This document shows, one piece after another, positions 34,123-42,198 of a stretch of 46,014 nt of DNA. The notes beneath the pieces are model-generated. The model was not told where the DNA came from, did no database searches, and worked only from the letters and a program-made list of their open reading frames with translations. The translations under genes and the position numbers were made by a program. Every line of letters starts with the position of its first letter. Position 1 is the first letter of the stretch. Source of the DNA: Candidatus Melainabacteria bacterium (GTDB lineage Bacteria; Cyanobacteriota; Vampirovibrionia; Obscuribacterales; Obscuribacteraceae); the NCBI GenBank assembly GCA_003963305.1, contig RXJR01000002.1, positions 1 to 46,014 on the forward strand, written 5' to 3'.

Positions 34123-36891
34123 ATGGGTCAACCACTTACTAGTTGCGAATTAAACGGCACCTGCAGACCGTACAAACCGGCTGAGAATTACAAACAACCG
34201 GAAGAACCAACAAGATGGAACAGCTGTGCAAGCGATGCCTACTGCCGTCCGTCAAGCGTTGGTGTGACTACATCAGTTGACGGACAGGATAAAAAAGGCT
34301 ACGACACGATGGTGGCTAAGATTCCATACTCTGATAAAAACTATGGACAAGCACTAAAAGATGCACTCGAACAGAAAAAGCCAGTTGTCGCAATATTTGG
34401 CAGTTGGGACAAGAACAATTCTCGCGGTTTGCTGCAGGACGCTTTACCAGGTGGCGGACAGAGCAAAGATGCGATTTATTTGTACATCGACCCGGCAAAA
34501 TGCGACGACCCAGCTTTGAAAAAGTTTGCCGAACAACAGTTGGCCGGCGGACACAACGCGACCGCGACGATCGTATTCGATGTTAAACAAGACAAAGATG
34601 GAAACGCTCAGCCAAACGAATACAAATACCGCTGGATCGGCGACAGCAAATCTATGGTGCCATCTTTCCAGCAAGCCGTAGCCGATGCAACGGAACGCCA
34701 GAAAAACAATCCTTACACGAAAAAAGACGACACACCAGAACCACCTAAAGATGTCAAAGAACCGGTAAAGAAGCCGAAAAGCGATGACCCGGTCCTGGAA
34801 GTGCCACCACTGGATGACCTTTACAAGTTTGGCGGAAAGAAACAAGAGGAAGCACCAGCTCCAAAAGCTGTAGAGCCCAAAGCCGAACCTAAAGCCGAAC
34901 AAAAGCCGGAGCCCAAAGCCGAGCAAAAGCCGGAGCCCAAAGCCGAGCAAAAGCCGGAACCCAAAGCCGAGCAAAAGCCGGAACCCAAAGCCGAGCAAAA
35001 GCCGGAGCCGAAAGTCGAACAAAAGGGCGAATCAGCAAAACCAGCAGAACCACAAAGATACACCGTTGAAGAATACGAAAAGCTGAAAGCAAGCAAACAG
35101 ATCTATGACGGCACACAAGGACACCCTGGCTACGATGAAACACACAAGAAGCTCTCAGAAAGCGCCATCGCGTTGAATCAAATCCTCAGTAAACCAGGCG
35201 GTCCAGCTAACAAAACAGAGCTAGACACTGCTGTAAAACTGGCAAATGAGGCCGAACTGCAGCGAAAAGCGGAAGCGGAAATTCTCACTCAAGCGCTAAA
35301 AAGCCTTGACGGAGTTCCTGGAACCGAGAAGCTGGCCCAGGAGTACGGTAACAAATTGAAAGCCAATGAGACCTGTCTTGCGGGTTTGCAGACGCAATTG
35401 CAAGCTGAACTGCTAAAGGCAGAAACGAAAAAACAAACAGAAGAATTGAAAGCAGTTCAACAAAAGGCAGAACAAGACAAGAAGGCAGCAGAAGAAGCTT
35501 TGAAAGCGCAACAAAATGCTGCAACGCAATCCAAGACTCAATATGACGCCACTGTTAGAAAAGACAATGAAGATCGTGACAAATGGAGTGCAACCGTCAA
35601 ACAGGAGGAATTAAGACACGATGGTGCCAGGACAAATCTAGGTAACCAGTATCCCAAACCGGAAGATGCCATCAAGGCAGGCACTCCGTATGAACTGCTT
35701 GATCCTTACAAAGCACGCGCGAAGATGAACGAACAAAAATCCATGTGGAAAGGAGAGAAAACAGAGCACGACGACATGGCTAACGTTGCCGAAAGACAAC
35801 GCATGGGACAGTGGAGACAACTTGCAGACGAAGTTAAATCGCCCGGTCGAAGCGAAGACAAAAGCAACAAGGAAAAATTACTGTATGACGCGGTCACCAA
35901 AGCCGGCAAGCCATTCTCATCATCCTTCGATCTCCAGCTCACCGGTGGCGGTATCATTCAGAACCACGGCAGCGCATGGACATCGCGCGCAGCAGAAGCA
36001 ATGGTTGCAACTTGCGACCCGAGCCTAGATCGCAAAATCGCTGTAGATACAGTGCCTCTGGCGCTGACCAACAACAATGTTCCCGAAAGCAGCAAACTGA
36101 AATTACTGGACGGTCTCAAAAAACTTGGAGAAAATGGAGCTGATGGTAAGCCGGCAATTACACGCGAGCAAGAAATTGCTGTTCTAACCAGAGCTCTTGA
36201 AGAAGACCGAAAGAAGAACTTTGAAGCTGTCGGTTATGCATCCAGCATGAATTACAAGAATCAGCAAGGCTTCAAAGATAGCGATAAGCGCTCGCAGGTT
36301 GAATTCCAAGCCGCAGTTATAAAACGATTGGGCGAACTGAAAGCAGTCGAAGCAACCGACCTTTTAGCAGCCAGCGCATCACACGCCAATCCAACCATTG
36401 CCAGAGCTGCCAGAGAAACTATCGCCAAGATTCATCCAACCGTGGCAGAATTGCGCCGCGATGTGGTCAGCGACCCGTTGGTAGCTCAAGCAGACCGGCA
36501 CAAAGCGTTTGACGAACAGTTTGCGCATCCTCGCGCCGACAAACGTGCCGCCGCAGTAATAAGAGCGTTTGGAAGTCAACAAATCAGTGATGCCAAAGAT
36601 CCCGGTTATGCGAAACTGGCAGGAGTTGCAGAAAACCCGACTGAAGACGCCACGGTCAGATTGGCAGCAGCCTCCGTCTTGAGCAAATCAACAGTGGCGG
36701 ATGCACGCTCCAGGGCTCAGAAAGTGGCAGCAGACATGTACTGCACTGCCAACCAAATTCCTCAGTACTCTGAGGCAGCAGCAACAATTCTGAAAGACAC
36801 AATTCCAGATAAGCAAGCTGTTAGTGTAGGTCTCGCTGATGGACGCACTGTTATCATCACACGCCAGGGAGATAATCTCATATTCAAATAA
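34123..36891 (+). CDS. Large Lys/Glu/Pro-rich protein with thioredoxin-like N-terminus and helical repeat C-terminus
   Basis: The 922-residue protein has four domains in order. An N-terminal Cys-containing segment (to about 60) comes first, with no signal peptide. A thioredoxin-like domain (about 70-200) has KPVVAIFGSWDKNNSRGLL, where WDKNN occupies the place of WCxxC, so both active Cys are absent. Next come a DLYKFGG motif (near 230) and an EPKAEQKP repeat array. A long coiled coil (about 340-500) follows, then a C-terminal alpha-helical repeat module (about 590-870) related to that of the protein at 29019. GAGGG lies 9 nt before the chosen ATG; an upstream TTG at 33988 would add 45 unconvincing residues. 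The likely role is a structural scaffold; the family is unknown. Confidence 0.75.
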   Translation: MGQPLTSCELNGTCRPYKPAENYKQPEEPTRWNSCASDAYCRPSSVGVTTSVDGQDKKGYDTMVAKIPYSDKNYGQALKDALEQKKPVVAIFGSWDKNNSRGLLQDALPGGGQSKDAIYLYIDPAKCDDPALKKFAEQQLAGGHNATATIVFDVKQDKDGNAQPNEYKYRWIGDSKSMVPSFQQAVADATERQKNNPYTKKDDTPEPPKDVKEPVKKPKSDDPVLEVPPLDDLYKFGGKKQEEAPAPKAVEPKAEPKAEQKPEPKAEQKPEPKAEQKPEPKAEQKPEPKAEQKPEPKVEQKGESAKPAEPQRYTVEEYEKLKASKQIYDGTQGHPGYDETHKKLSESAIALNQILSKPGGPANKTELDTAVKLANEAELQRKAEAEILTQALKSLDGVPGTEKLAQEYGNKLKANETCLAGLQTQLQAELLKAETKKQTEELKAVQQKAEQDKKAAEEALKAQQNAATQSKTQYDATVRKDNEDRDKWSATVKQEELRHDGARTNLGNQYPKPEDAIKAGTPYELLDPYKARAKMNEQKSMWKGEKTEHDDMANVAERQRMGQWRQLADEVKSPGRSEDKSNKEKLLYDAVTKAGKPFSSSFDLQLTGGGIIQNHGSAWTSRAAEAMVATCDPSLDRKIAVDTVPLALTNNNVPESSKLKLLDGLKKLGENGADGKPAITREQEIAVLTRALEEDRKKNFEAVGYASSMNYKNQQGFKDSDKRSQVEFQAAVIKRLGELKAVEATDLLAASASHANPTIARAARETIAKIHPTVAELRRDVVSDPLVAQADRHKAFDEQFAHPRADKRAAAVIRAFGSQQISDAKDPGYAKLAGVAENPTEDATVRLAAASVLSKSTVADARSRAQKVAADMYCTANQIPQYSEAAATILKDTIPDKQAVSVGLADGRTVIITRQGDNLIFK
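34873..35025. repeat. In-frame 24-bp Lys/Glu/Pro repeats
   Basis: About six 24-bp units encode EPKAEQKP in the 922-residue protein gene. The copies are nearly identical in DNA, with GAG/GAA and CCC/CCG changes only. Confidence 0.85.
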
Positions 36892-36911
36892 TGCCAGGTT
36901 TATAGCAGGGA

Positions 36912-36945
36912 CTGAGACTCACCGCCGCAAGCGGTGGGTCCTCAG
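36912..36945 (+). terminator. Hairpin after the large scaffold-like gene
   Basis: An imperfect GC-rich hairpin runs from CTGAG (36912) to CTCAG (36945), with a CACCGC/GCGGTG core around a short loop. It stands between two convergent genes (stops at 36891 and 36955). There is no U tract on the plus side, so termination strength is uncertain. Confidence 0.45.
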
Positions 36946-36954
36946 CTTATAAAA

Positions 36955-38742
36955 TCATGGTGCGTCAGCAACAAAACCCAGTTTCGATGCCGTCTCCTGA
37001 TCTTGTTTTGCTAATTCCGCTTTTCCCAGTGCTTCATAAACCTTTGACCGATAGTAGAAGTTTTCTCCGCCACAGAGCGTTTTGCCCATCTCGATCGATC
37101 TGCTCAAGTCAGCCAGTGCATCGTCACACCTTCCTAGTTTAAAGGCTGCTTCTCCGCGATTACAAATTCCACCGGCGTTGTTCGGGTCAAGCTTTACCGC
37201 TCTCTCCGCTGCATCAAAAGCCAGTTGATACTTGCCCATCCGCATGTAGACAGCGCTTTCGTTAATGTGACTGAGCGGCTCGTTGGGGTTGAGTCTAATC
37301 GCTTCCTCGAAATCAGCCAGAGCGCGAGCGTCATCTTTCTGCTTCATGTAGATAAAGCCTCGCGAAACATACGAGCGAGCGCTTTTCGGATAAATTGATA
37401 TGACATGATTGGCGTCTGAAAGCGCACGATCGAATTGTTTCAACTGGCAGTAAACGGACTCGCGAGTATCGTAAGAAGCTGGCTCCGATGGTGACAATTC
37501 GATTGCTTTGTCGAGATTGGCCAGGGCTTGATCAAACGCCTTGAGTTTTAAATAAACCGCAGCTCTTTTTTGATATCCGGAAGCATCAGTTTTTGTCGAA
37601 TCGACTTCATCTAGTCGCGCTTTTAGAGTCGGCGTGATCTGCCCCGCACTGGCTGCATAAAAGACCAGTGCTTCCTTAACCTCAGTCGTGTTCTCAAGTT
37701 TCAGGCTCTCTGCTGCCACTTTATCAGCTTCACTGTTTCGTCCAGCAGCGAGCAGACAGGCATAGATACGACCGGCATCCTCAGGGAATGGATTGACATC
37801 GCCCGTTTCTTTCGCCATCTCTTGAGCGAAATCAAATTTATGCTTCAACACAACTAGCGGGTCTTTGATGAAAACAGCCGCGTCTGCCCATCGCCCCGAC
37901 CTGATTAAAAGCGGCTCTAGCTTGAAGGCCACATCCTTCAATTTACTGCTCTGTGCGGGATCATGTTTGACTTTGTCGAACCATTCAAATGAGGCTTGAT
38001 CATCTCCCAGAATCTGATTCAGAGTCACCCAGTCCGCCAGATTACGCGTTTGAGCCTCATCTCTCAACTTAACGAACGAAGTTCGAGCAGAAGGATATTT
38101 CGCAATCAAATCTGAAATCTCGGAAGCCAGAAAAGTCAGGCGCACTCCAGCAAGTTCGGGGGTCAATTTCGCCATGTTCTGCCAGACCCAGATGAAATTA
38201 TCTCGGGCATCTTCGTAGCGGCCCGAAGCGAGTTGAGCCCGGGCTAGTTCGTAACGAGCTTCCATTTCATCGCTGCCACCTTTCCCTTTAGCCACATTCA
38301 ACTCTTTCTGCATTCGGTCCACAGCAGTAACGCCACTTTTCACCGCCTTCAACCAGTTGAGCAGCTCGTCGCTGTCCTGAAAGCCCAGGGTTCTGTCAGC
38401 CTCATTAGCGCTGTCTTTAAACACCACCAGTGATGGCATAGCGACAATGCTCATCTCCCTGGCGAGATTCTGCTCTTTATCCACATCAATTTGAACGGCT
38501 ATTGCATTATTGCGAATCCAGTTAACGACCTTCGGATCTTGCCAGGTCGTTTTATCCATCTCACCGCATGGGGGGCACCATGATGCAGTAAAGTCGACGA
38601 GAAGGAGCTTCCCCTCCTGCTTTGCCTGAGCTTTCGCTTCTGCCAGAGTCAGATCCGAGAACAGCGCCGGGTGAGCCAGGGCGCCGGTGTTGCAGCCAAT
38701 CGTCAGCGCCAGCGCAATAAAATAACGAATACGGATCTTCAT
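36955..38742 (-). CDS. Secreted thioredoxin-domain protein with TPR repeats
   Basis: The 595-residue protein begins with a signal peptide (KIRIRYFIALALTIG, cleavage near ALAHP). A thioredoxin domain (about 28-140) has active site WCPPC (55-59) and cis-Pro loop IVAMPSLVVFKD. A helical middle follows, then at least five TPRs (about 400-580: AAVYLKLKAFDQALANLDKA, YVSRGFIYMKQKDDARALAD and similar). The thioredoxin part resembles the C-terminal domain of DsbD. It probably acts in the periplasm as a thiol oxidoreductase with a TPR docking arm. I start at the ATG at 38742 with GAG upstream; a longer reading to 38787 would mask the signal peptide. Confidence 0.88.
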   Translation of the reverse strand: MKIRIRYFIALALTIGCNTGALAHPALFSDLTLAEAKAQAKQEGKLLLVDFTASWCPPCGEMDKTTWQDPKVVNWIRNNAIAVQIDVDKEQNLAREMSIVAMPSLVVFKDSANEADRTLGFQDSDELLNWLKAVKSGVTAVDRMQKELNVAKGKGGSDEMEARYELARAQLASGRYEDARDNFIWVWQNMAKLTPELAGVRLTFLASEISDLIAKYPSARTSFVKLRDEAQTRNLADWVTLNQILGDDQASFEWFDKVKHDPAQSSKLKDVAFKLEPLLIRSGRWADAAVFIKDPLVVLKHKFDFAQEMAKETGDVNPFPEDAGRIYACLLAAGRNSEADKVAAESLKLENTTEVKEALVFYAASAGQITPTLKARLDEVDSTKTDASGYQKRAAVYLKLKAFDQALANLDKAIELSPSEPASYDTRESVYCQLKQFDRALSDANHVISIYPKSARSYVSRGFIYMKQKDDARALADFEEAIRLNPNEPLSHINESAVYMRMGKYQLAFDAAERAVKLDPNNAGGICNRGEAAFKLGRCDDALADLSRSIEMGKTLCGGENFYYRSKVYEALGKAELAKQDQETASKLGFVADAP

Positions 38743-38817
38743 AGATTTCTCAAAAGCGAATAATAGACATTCTGGCACGTTGCACATTGATTTCGGGCGA
38801 GCTTTCGTGCGAATTCG

Positions 38818-38895
38818 CGATCAGCGATTTAGCTTTTCTTCGTTTTTAGTTGGTGCGAGCTCACGATCAAGCATTTAGATTTTGTTCGTTTTTGG
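38818..38895. repeat. Imperfect direct repeat upstream of ppdK
   Basis: CGATCAGCGATTTAG at 38818 and CGATCAAGCATTTAG at 38864 begin two T-rich units, each continuing to a TTCGTTTTT run. The period is 46 bp. It may be a regulator-binding pair or remnant duplication. Confidence 0.5.
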
Positions 38896-39016
38896 CGCTG
38901 AAAGCTGGCATAGGGACTGATTTCTAGGATTTTTGAAAGACTGCGTTTTGTTACTAACGACAATTCTTCATGAAGTATATATCCGGCACAGGCGCTGGTT
39001 TTCACTGCTGTGTTAA

Positions 39017-39052
39017 GTAACAGAGTCTCCTATTGTAAATAGGGTCTGTTAC
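39017..39052 (+). promoter_or_regulatory. Bulged hairpin in the ppdK leader region
   Basis: GTAACAGA (39017-39024) pairs with TCTGTTAC (39045-39052), and inside it CCTATT pairs with AATAGG around a 3-nt loop. Three to four unpaired bases on the left side form a bulge. It lies about 205 nt before the ppdK ATG. It could be a DNA palindrome for a regulator or a leader RNA structure; there is no U tract. Confidence 0.4.
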
Positions 39053-39256
39053 AGATCTCTTGATAGATTCAGGTACTTCCTCTTTCGTGCTCACAAGGCC
39101 TTTAACTCTCTAAATAGCCATCCAGCTACAAAAGCCGCCCTCGCAAGTGCTCAAAGAAGCATGGCGATGGTGGTCTGGTTGTGCTGCCGACTGAGGAAAT
39201 TGGCGGAGACAAACGCTCCAACCCGTTCATCAACCACCATCCCGTAAGGATAATCT

Positions 39257-42028
39257 ATGTCGAAAACCTCCACGTCAGTTGCCCAAAAGAGGGTCTTCCT
39301 CTTCGCTGCCGCTTTCAACCACTTCGCAGGCGGCGCTACCTCGCTGACCTCCGCTGCCCGCGCGAGCATGCGCGATGCGCTGGGCGGCAAGGGTGCCGGT
39401 CTGGCTGAGATGACCGCAAGCGGCATCAGCGTGCCGCCTGGTCTGACGATTCTCACTTCCGTCTGCCGTGAGTACTACGACAACGGCAAGACGCTTCCCG
39501 ATGGGCTCTTCGACGAGGTGCTGACTGACCTCGCGCAGGTCGAAGCCGCCGTCGGTCGTCGTCTCGGCGATGTCGCCAATCCGCTTCTGCTTTCGGTGCG
39601 CTCCGGCGCCAAGTTCTCCATGCCCGGCATGATGGACACCATCCTCAACCTCGGCCTCAACGACAAGACCGTGGAAGGGCTGGCGGCCAAGCTGGGCGAA
39701 CGTTTCGCGCTCGACAGCTACCGGCGTTTCATCCAGATGTACGGCAACGTCGTGCTCGACCTGGGCAAGGACGAATTCGAAGAACTGCTCCATGCCGCCA
39801 AGGAACGCGCCGGCGTCGAGACCGATGCCGAGCTCAACGCTGACCAGCTGCGCGCTCTCATCGTCGACTACAAGCTGCTCGTCTCCAATCGCGTCGGCAT
39901 CGACTTCCCGCAAGACACCCAGGAGCAGCTGCGCGGGGCTGTCGAAGCGGTGTTCAAGTCGTGGAACAACGACCGCGCCATCTACTACCGCAACCTCAAC
40001 GGCATCGACCACGCCATCGGCACCGCCGTCACCGTGCAGGCGATGGTGTTCGGCAACCTGAACGAGCAGTCGGGCACGGGTGTGTGCTTCACGCGCAACC
40101 CGAGCACCGGCGAGCCTGTGCTCTACGGCGAGTACCTGCTCAACGCGCAGGGTGAAGACGTGGTCGCCGGCACTCGCACGCCCAAGCCGATCGCTCGCAT
40201 GGCCGACGAGATGCCCGCGTCCTACGAGGAACTGCTGCGCACCACGGCGGCGCTGGAGGCGGCGTACCTCGACGTGCAGGACGTCGAGTTCACGATCGAG
40301 AGCGGCAAGCTCTACATCCTCCAGACCCGCACCGGCAAGCGCACCGCGGAAGCGGCTGTGCGCATCGCCGTCGACCTGGCCAACGAAGGCGTCATCTCTC
40401 GCGAGACGGCGCTCACGCGTGTCGAGCCGGCACAGCTCAACCAGCTCCTGTTGCCCTCCTTCTCGGGCGAGGCGCTGGCTGCCGCCAAGATGACCGGCCG
40501 GCACATCGCCACGGGTCTGGCAGCGTCTCCCGGTGCTGCGGTCGGGCGCATCATCTTCGACCCGGACGAAGCGGCGGCACTGGGCGCGGCAGGCGAGAAG
40601 GTGATTCTCGTCCGCATCGAGACCTGCCCCGACGACATCCACGGCATCGTTCCGGCCCAGGGCGTCGTCACCGCCCGCGGTGGCATGACCAGCCACGCGG
40701 CAGTCGTCGCTCGCGGCATGGGCAAACCCTGTGTCTCGGGCTGCGAAGCGCTGAAGATCGACCTTGCCGGTCAGACCTTCACGGTCGGCGGTCGCGTCTT
40801 CCGCAAGGACGAGGTGATCTCTATCAACGGGTCGAACGGCGAGATCTACGCAGGCGCCATTCCGTCGACGAACATCAAGCTCTCCAGCCACTTCCACACG
40901 CTGCTTGCCTGGGCTGACGACGTGCGCGAGCTGGGCATCCGCACCAACGCCGACACGCCGGAAGACGCCGAGCTGGCACGCAACTTCGGCGCCGAAGGGG
41001 TTGGGCTGTGCCGCACCGAGCACATGTTCATGAGCCAGGACCGCCTGCCCGTCGTGCAGCGCATGATCCTGGCCAACAACGAGGGCGAACGCCGCGCCGC
41101 CCTGGCCGAGCTGCTTCCCTTGCAGCGCGAAGACTTCACCGGCATCTTCCGGGCCATGGCCGGCCTGCCTGTGACGATTCGCCTGCTCGACCCGCCGCTG
41201 CACGAGTTCATTCCGAAAGCCGCCAAGCTGGAGGAAGAAATCGAGACGCTGCGGGCGCTGCCGGGCACCGACGAAGTGCTCGCCGCCATTGCGCAGAAGC
41301 AGGCCCTGCTGCGCAAAATCGACGAACTGCACGAGTCCAACCCGATGATGGGTCTGCGCGGCTGCCGCCTCGGGCTGCTCTATCCCGAGATCAACGAGAT
41401 GCAGGTGCAGGCGATCTTCGAAGCTGCCATCGCGGTGACCGGCGACGGCATCGAGGTGCTGCCTGAGATCATGATTCCGCTCGTCGGCGTCGTGGAAGAA
41501 CTGCAGTTCGCTCGCGAGGTGCTCGAGCGCGTCGCTCGCCAGACCATGGAGACGGCGGGTGTGAGCATCGACTACAAGTTCGGCACCATGATCGAGGTGC
41601 CGCGGGCGGCGCTTACGGCTGACGAAATCGCGCATCACGCCGAGTTCTTCAGCTTCGGCACCAACGACCTGACCCAGATGACGTACGGCTACAGCCGCGA
41701 CGACGCCGAGGGCCGCTTCCTGCAGCACTACCTCGACGGCGTCAACGTCAACGGCAGCAAGCGCAAGGTGCTGGCGCGCAACCCGTTCGAAGTGCTCGAC
41801 CGGGGTGGCGTCGGCAAGCTCATGAAGTTAGCCGTCGAGGGCGGGCGCTCCACGCGTCCCGGGCTCAAGGTAGGCATCTGTGGTGAGCACGGCGGCGAGC
41901 CCAGCTCGATCGCCTTCGCGCGTCAGGTGGGGCTCAACTATGTGAGCTGCTCGCCCTACCGTGTGCCCGTCGCTCGTCTGGCTGCCGCCCAGGCGAGCAT
42001 TGCCTCCACTCAAGAGCGCGACAAGTAA
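39257..42028 (+). CDS. ppdK: Pyruvate, phosphate dikinase
   Basis: This complete 923-residue PPDK interconverts pyruvate, ATP and phosphate with PEP, AMP and pyrophosphate. The N-terminal ATP-grasp half has LGGKGAGLAEM (ATP-site Lys), VRSGAKFSMPGMMDT and SGTGVCFTRNPSTGE. The swivelling domain carries GGMTSHAAVVARGMG with phospho-acceptor His480 and the regulatory-type Thr two residues before it. The C-terminal PEP/pyruvate barrel has CRTEHMF, GTNDLTQMTYG and GICGEHGGEPSS with catalytic Cys875. About 40 extra N-terminal residues precede the usual start, but AAGGA supports this ATG. GC content and codon use are clearly higher than in the genes before 39 kb. A degenerate paralogue follows directly. 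Confidence 0.97.
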   Translation: MSKTSTSVAQKRVFLFAAAFNHFAGGATSLTSAARASMRDALGGKGAGLAEMTASGISVPPGLTILTSVCREYYDNGKTLPDGLFDEVLTDLAQVEAAVGRRLGDVANPLLLSVRSGAKFSMPGMMDTILNLGLNDKTVEGLAAKLGERFALDSYRRFIQMYGNVVLDLGKDEFEELLHAAKERAGVETDAELNADQLRALIVDYKLLVSNRVGIDFPQDTQEQLRGAVEAVFKSWNNDRAIYYRNLNGIDHAIGTAVTVQAMVFGNLNEQSGTGVCFTRNPSTGEPVLYGEYLLNAQGEDVVAGTRTPKPIARMADEMPASYEELLRTTAALEAAYLDVQDVEFTIESGKLYILQTRTGKRTAEAAVRIAVDLANEGVISRETALTRVEPAQLNQLLLPSFSGEALAAAKMTGRHIATGLAASPGAAVGRIIFDPDEAAALGAAGEKVILVRIETCPDDIHGIVPAQGVVTARGGMTSHAAVVARGMGKPCVSGCEALKIDLAGQTFTVGGRVFRKDEVISINGSNGEIYAGAIPSTNIKLSSHFHTLLAWADDVRELGIRTNADTPEDAELARNFGAEGVGLCRTEHMFMSQDRLPVVQRMILANNEGERRAALAELLPLQREDFTGIFRAMAGLPVTIRLLDPPLHEFIPKAAKLEEEIETLRALPGTDEVLAAIAQKQALLRKIDELHESNPMMGLRGCRLGLLYPEINEMQVQAIFEAAIAVTGDGIEVLPEIMIPLVGVVEELQFAREVLERVARQTMETAGVSIDYKFGTMIEVPRAALTADEIAHHAEFFSFGTNDLTQMTYGYSRDDAEGRFLQHYLDGVNVNGSKRKVLARNPFEVLDRGGVGKLMKLAVEGGRSTRPGLKVGICGEHGGEPSSIAFARQVGLNYVSCSPYRVPVARLAAAQASIASTQERDK

Positions 42029-42109
42029 CGCGCCACTTCGACCTCATCAAGCACATTGACTGCAGAAAAACGCAACCTGCATGATTTTGCTTGAAGAGCA
42101 CAGCCATAA

Positions 42110-42161
42110 GCGGCACCGGTCGGTTCGATCTTGCTCCGGCAAGTAGAGCCGCCGGTGCCGC
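42110..42161 (+). promoter_or_regulatory. Nested hairpin between ppdK and its paralogue
   Basis: A perfect 10-bp outer stem (42110-42119 with 42152-42161) encloses a 5-bp inner hairpin (42130-42143) closed by TCCG, a UNCG-type tetraloop flanked by C and G. There is no U tract. It lies 37 nt before the paralogue ATG at 42199, upstream of its GAGG. It may be a leader RNA or mRNA-stability element. Confidence 0.5.
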
Positions 42162-42198
42162 CATGGTTGAACTACAACGAACACTAAGAGGACTTTGG

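Larger units (their letters stand above)
38743..39256. other. 514-bp upstream region of ppdK
   Basis: This is the largest gap in the window and is shared by the divergent TPR-thioredoxin gene and ppdK. It holds an imperfect 32-bp direct repeat (38818-38849 and 38864-38895, period 46) and a bulged hairpin at 39017-39052. The GC content rises sharply near the ppdK start. No gene is visible. AAGGA lies 6 nt before the ppdK ATG. Confidence 0.6.

Noticed and set aside
39275-41728. Very long minus-strand open frame (about 817 codons) antisense to ppdK
   Set aside because: It is a mirror of the GC-rich codon usage of ppdK: rich in Arg, His, Ala and Val with no recognisable domain and no binding site. 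The plus-strand protein is an unmistakable PPDK.
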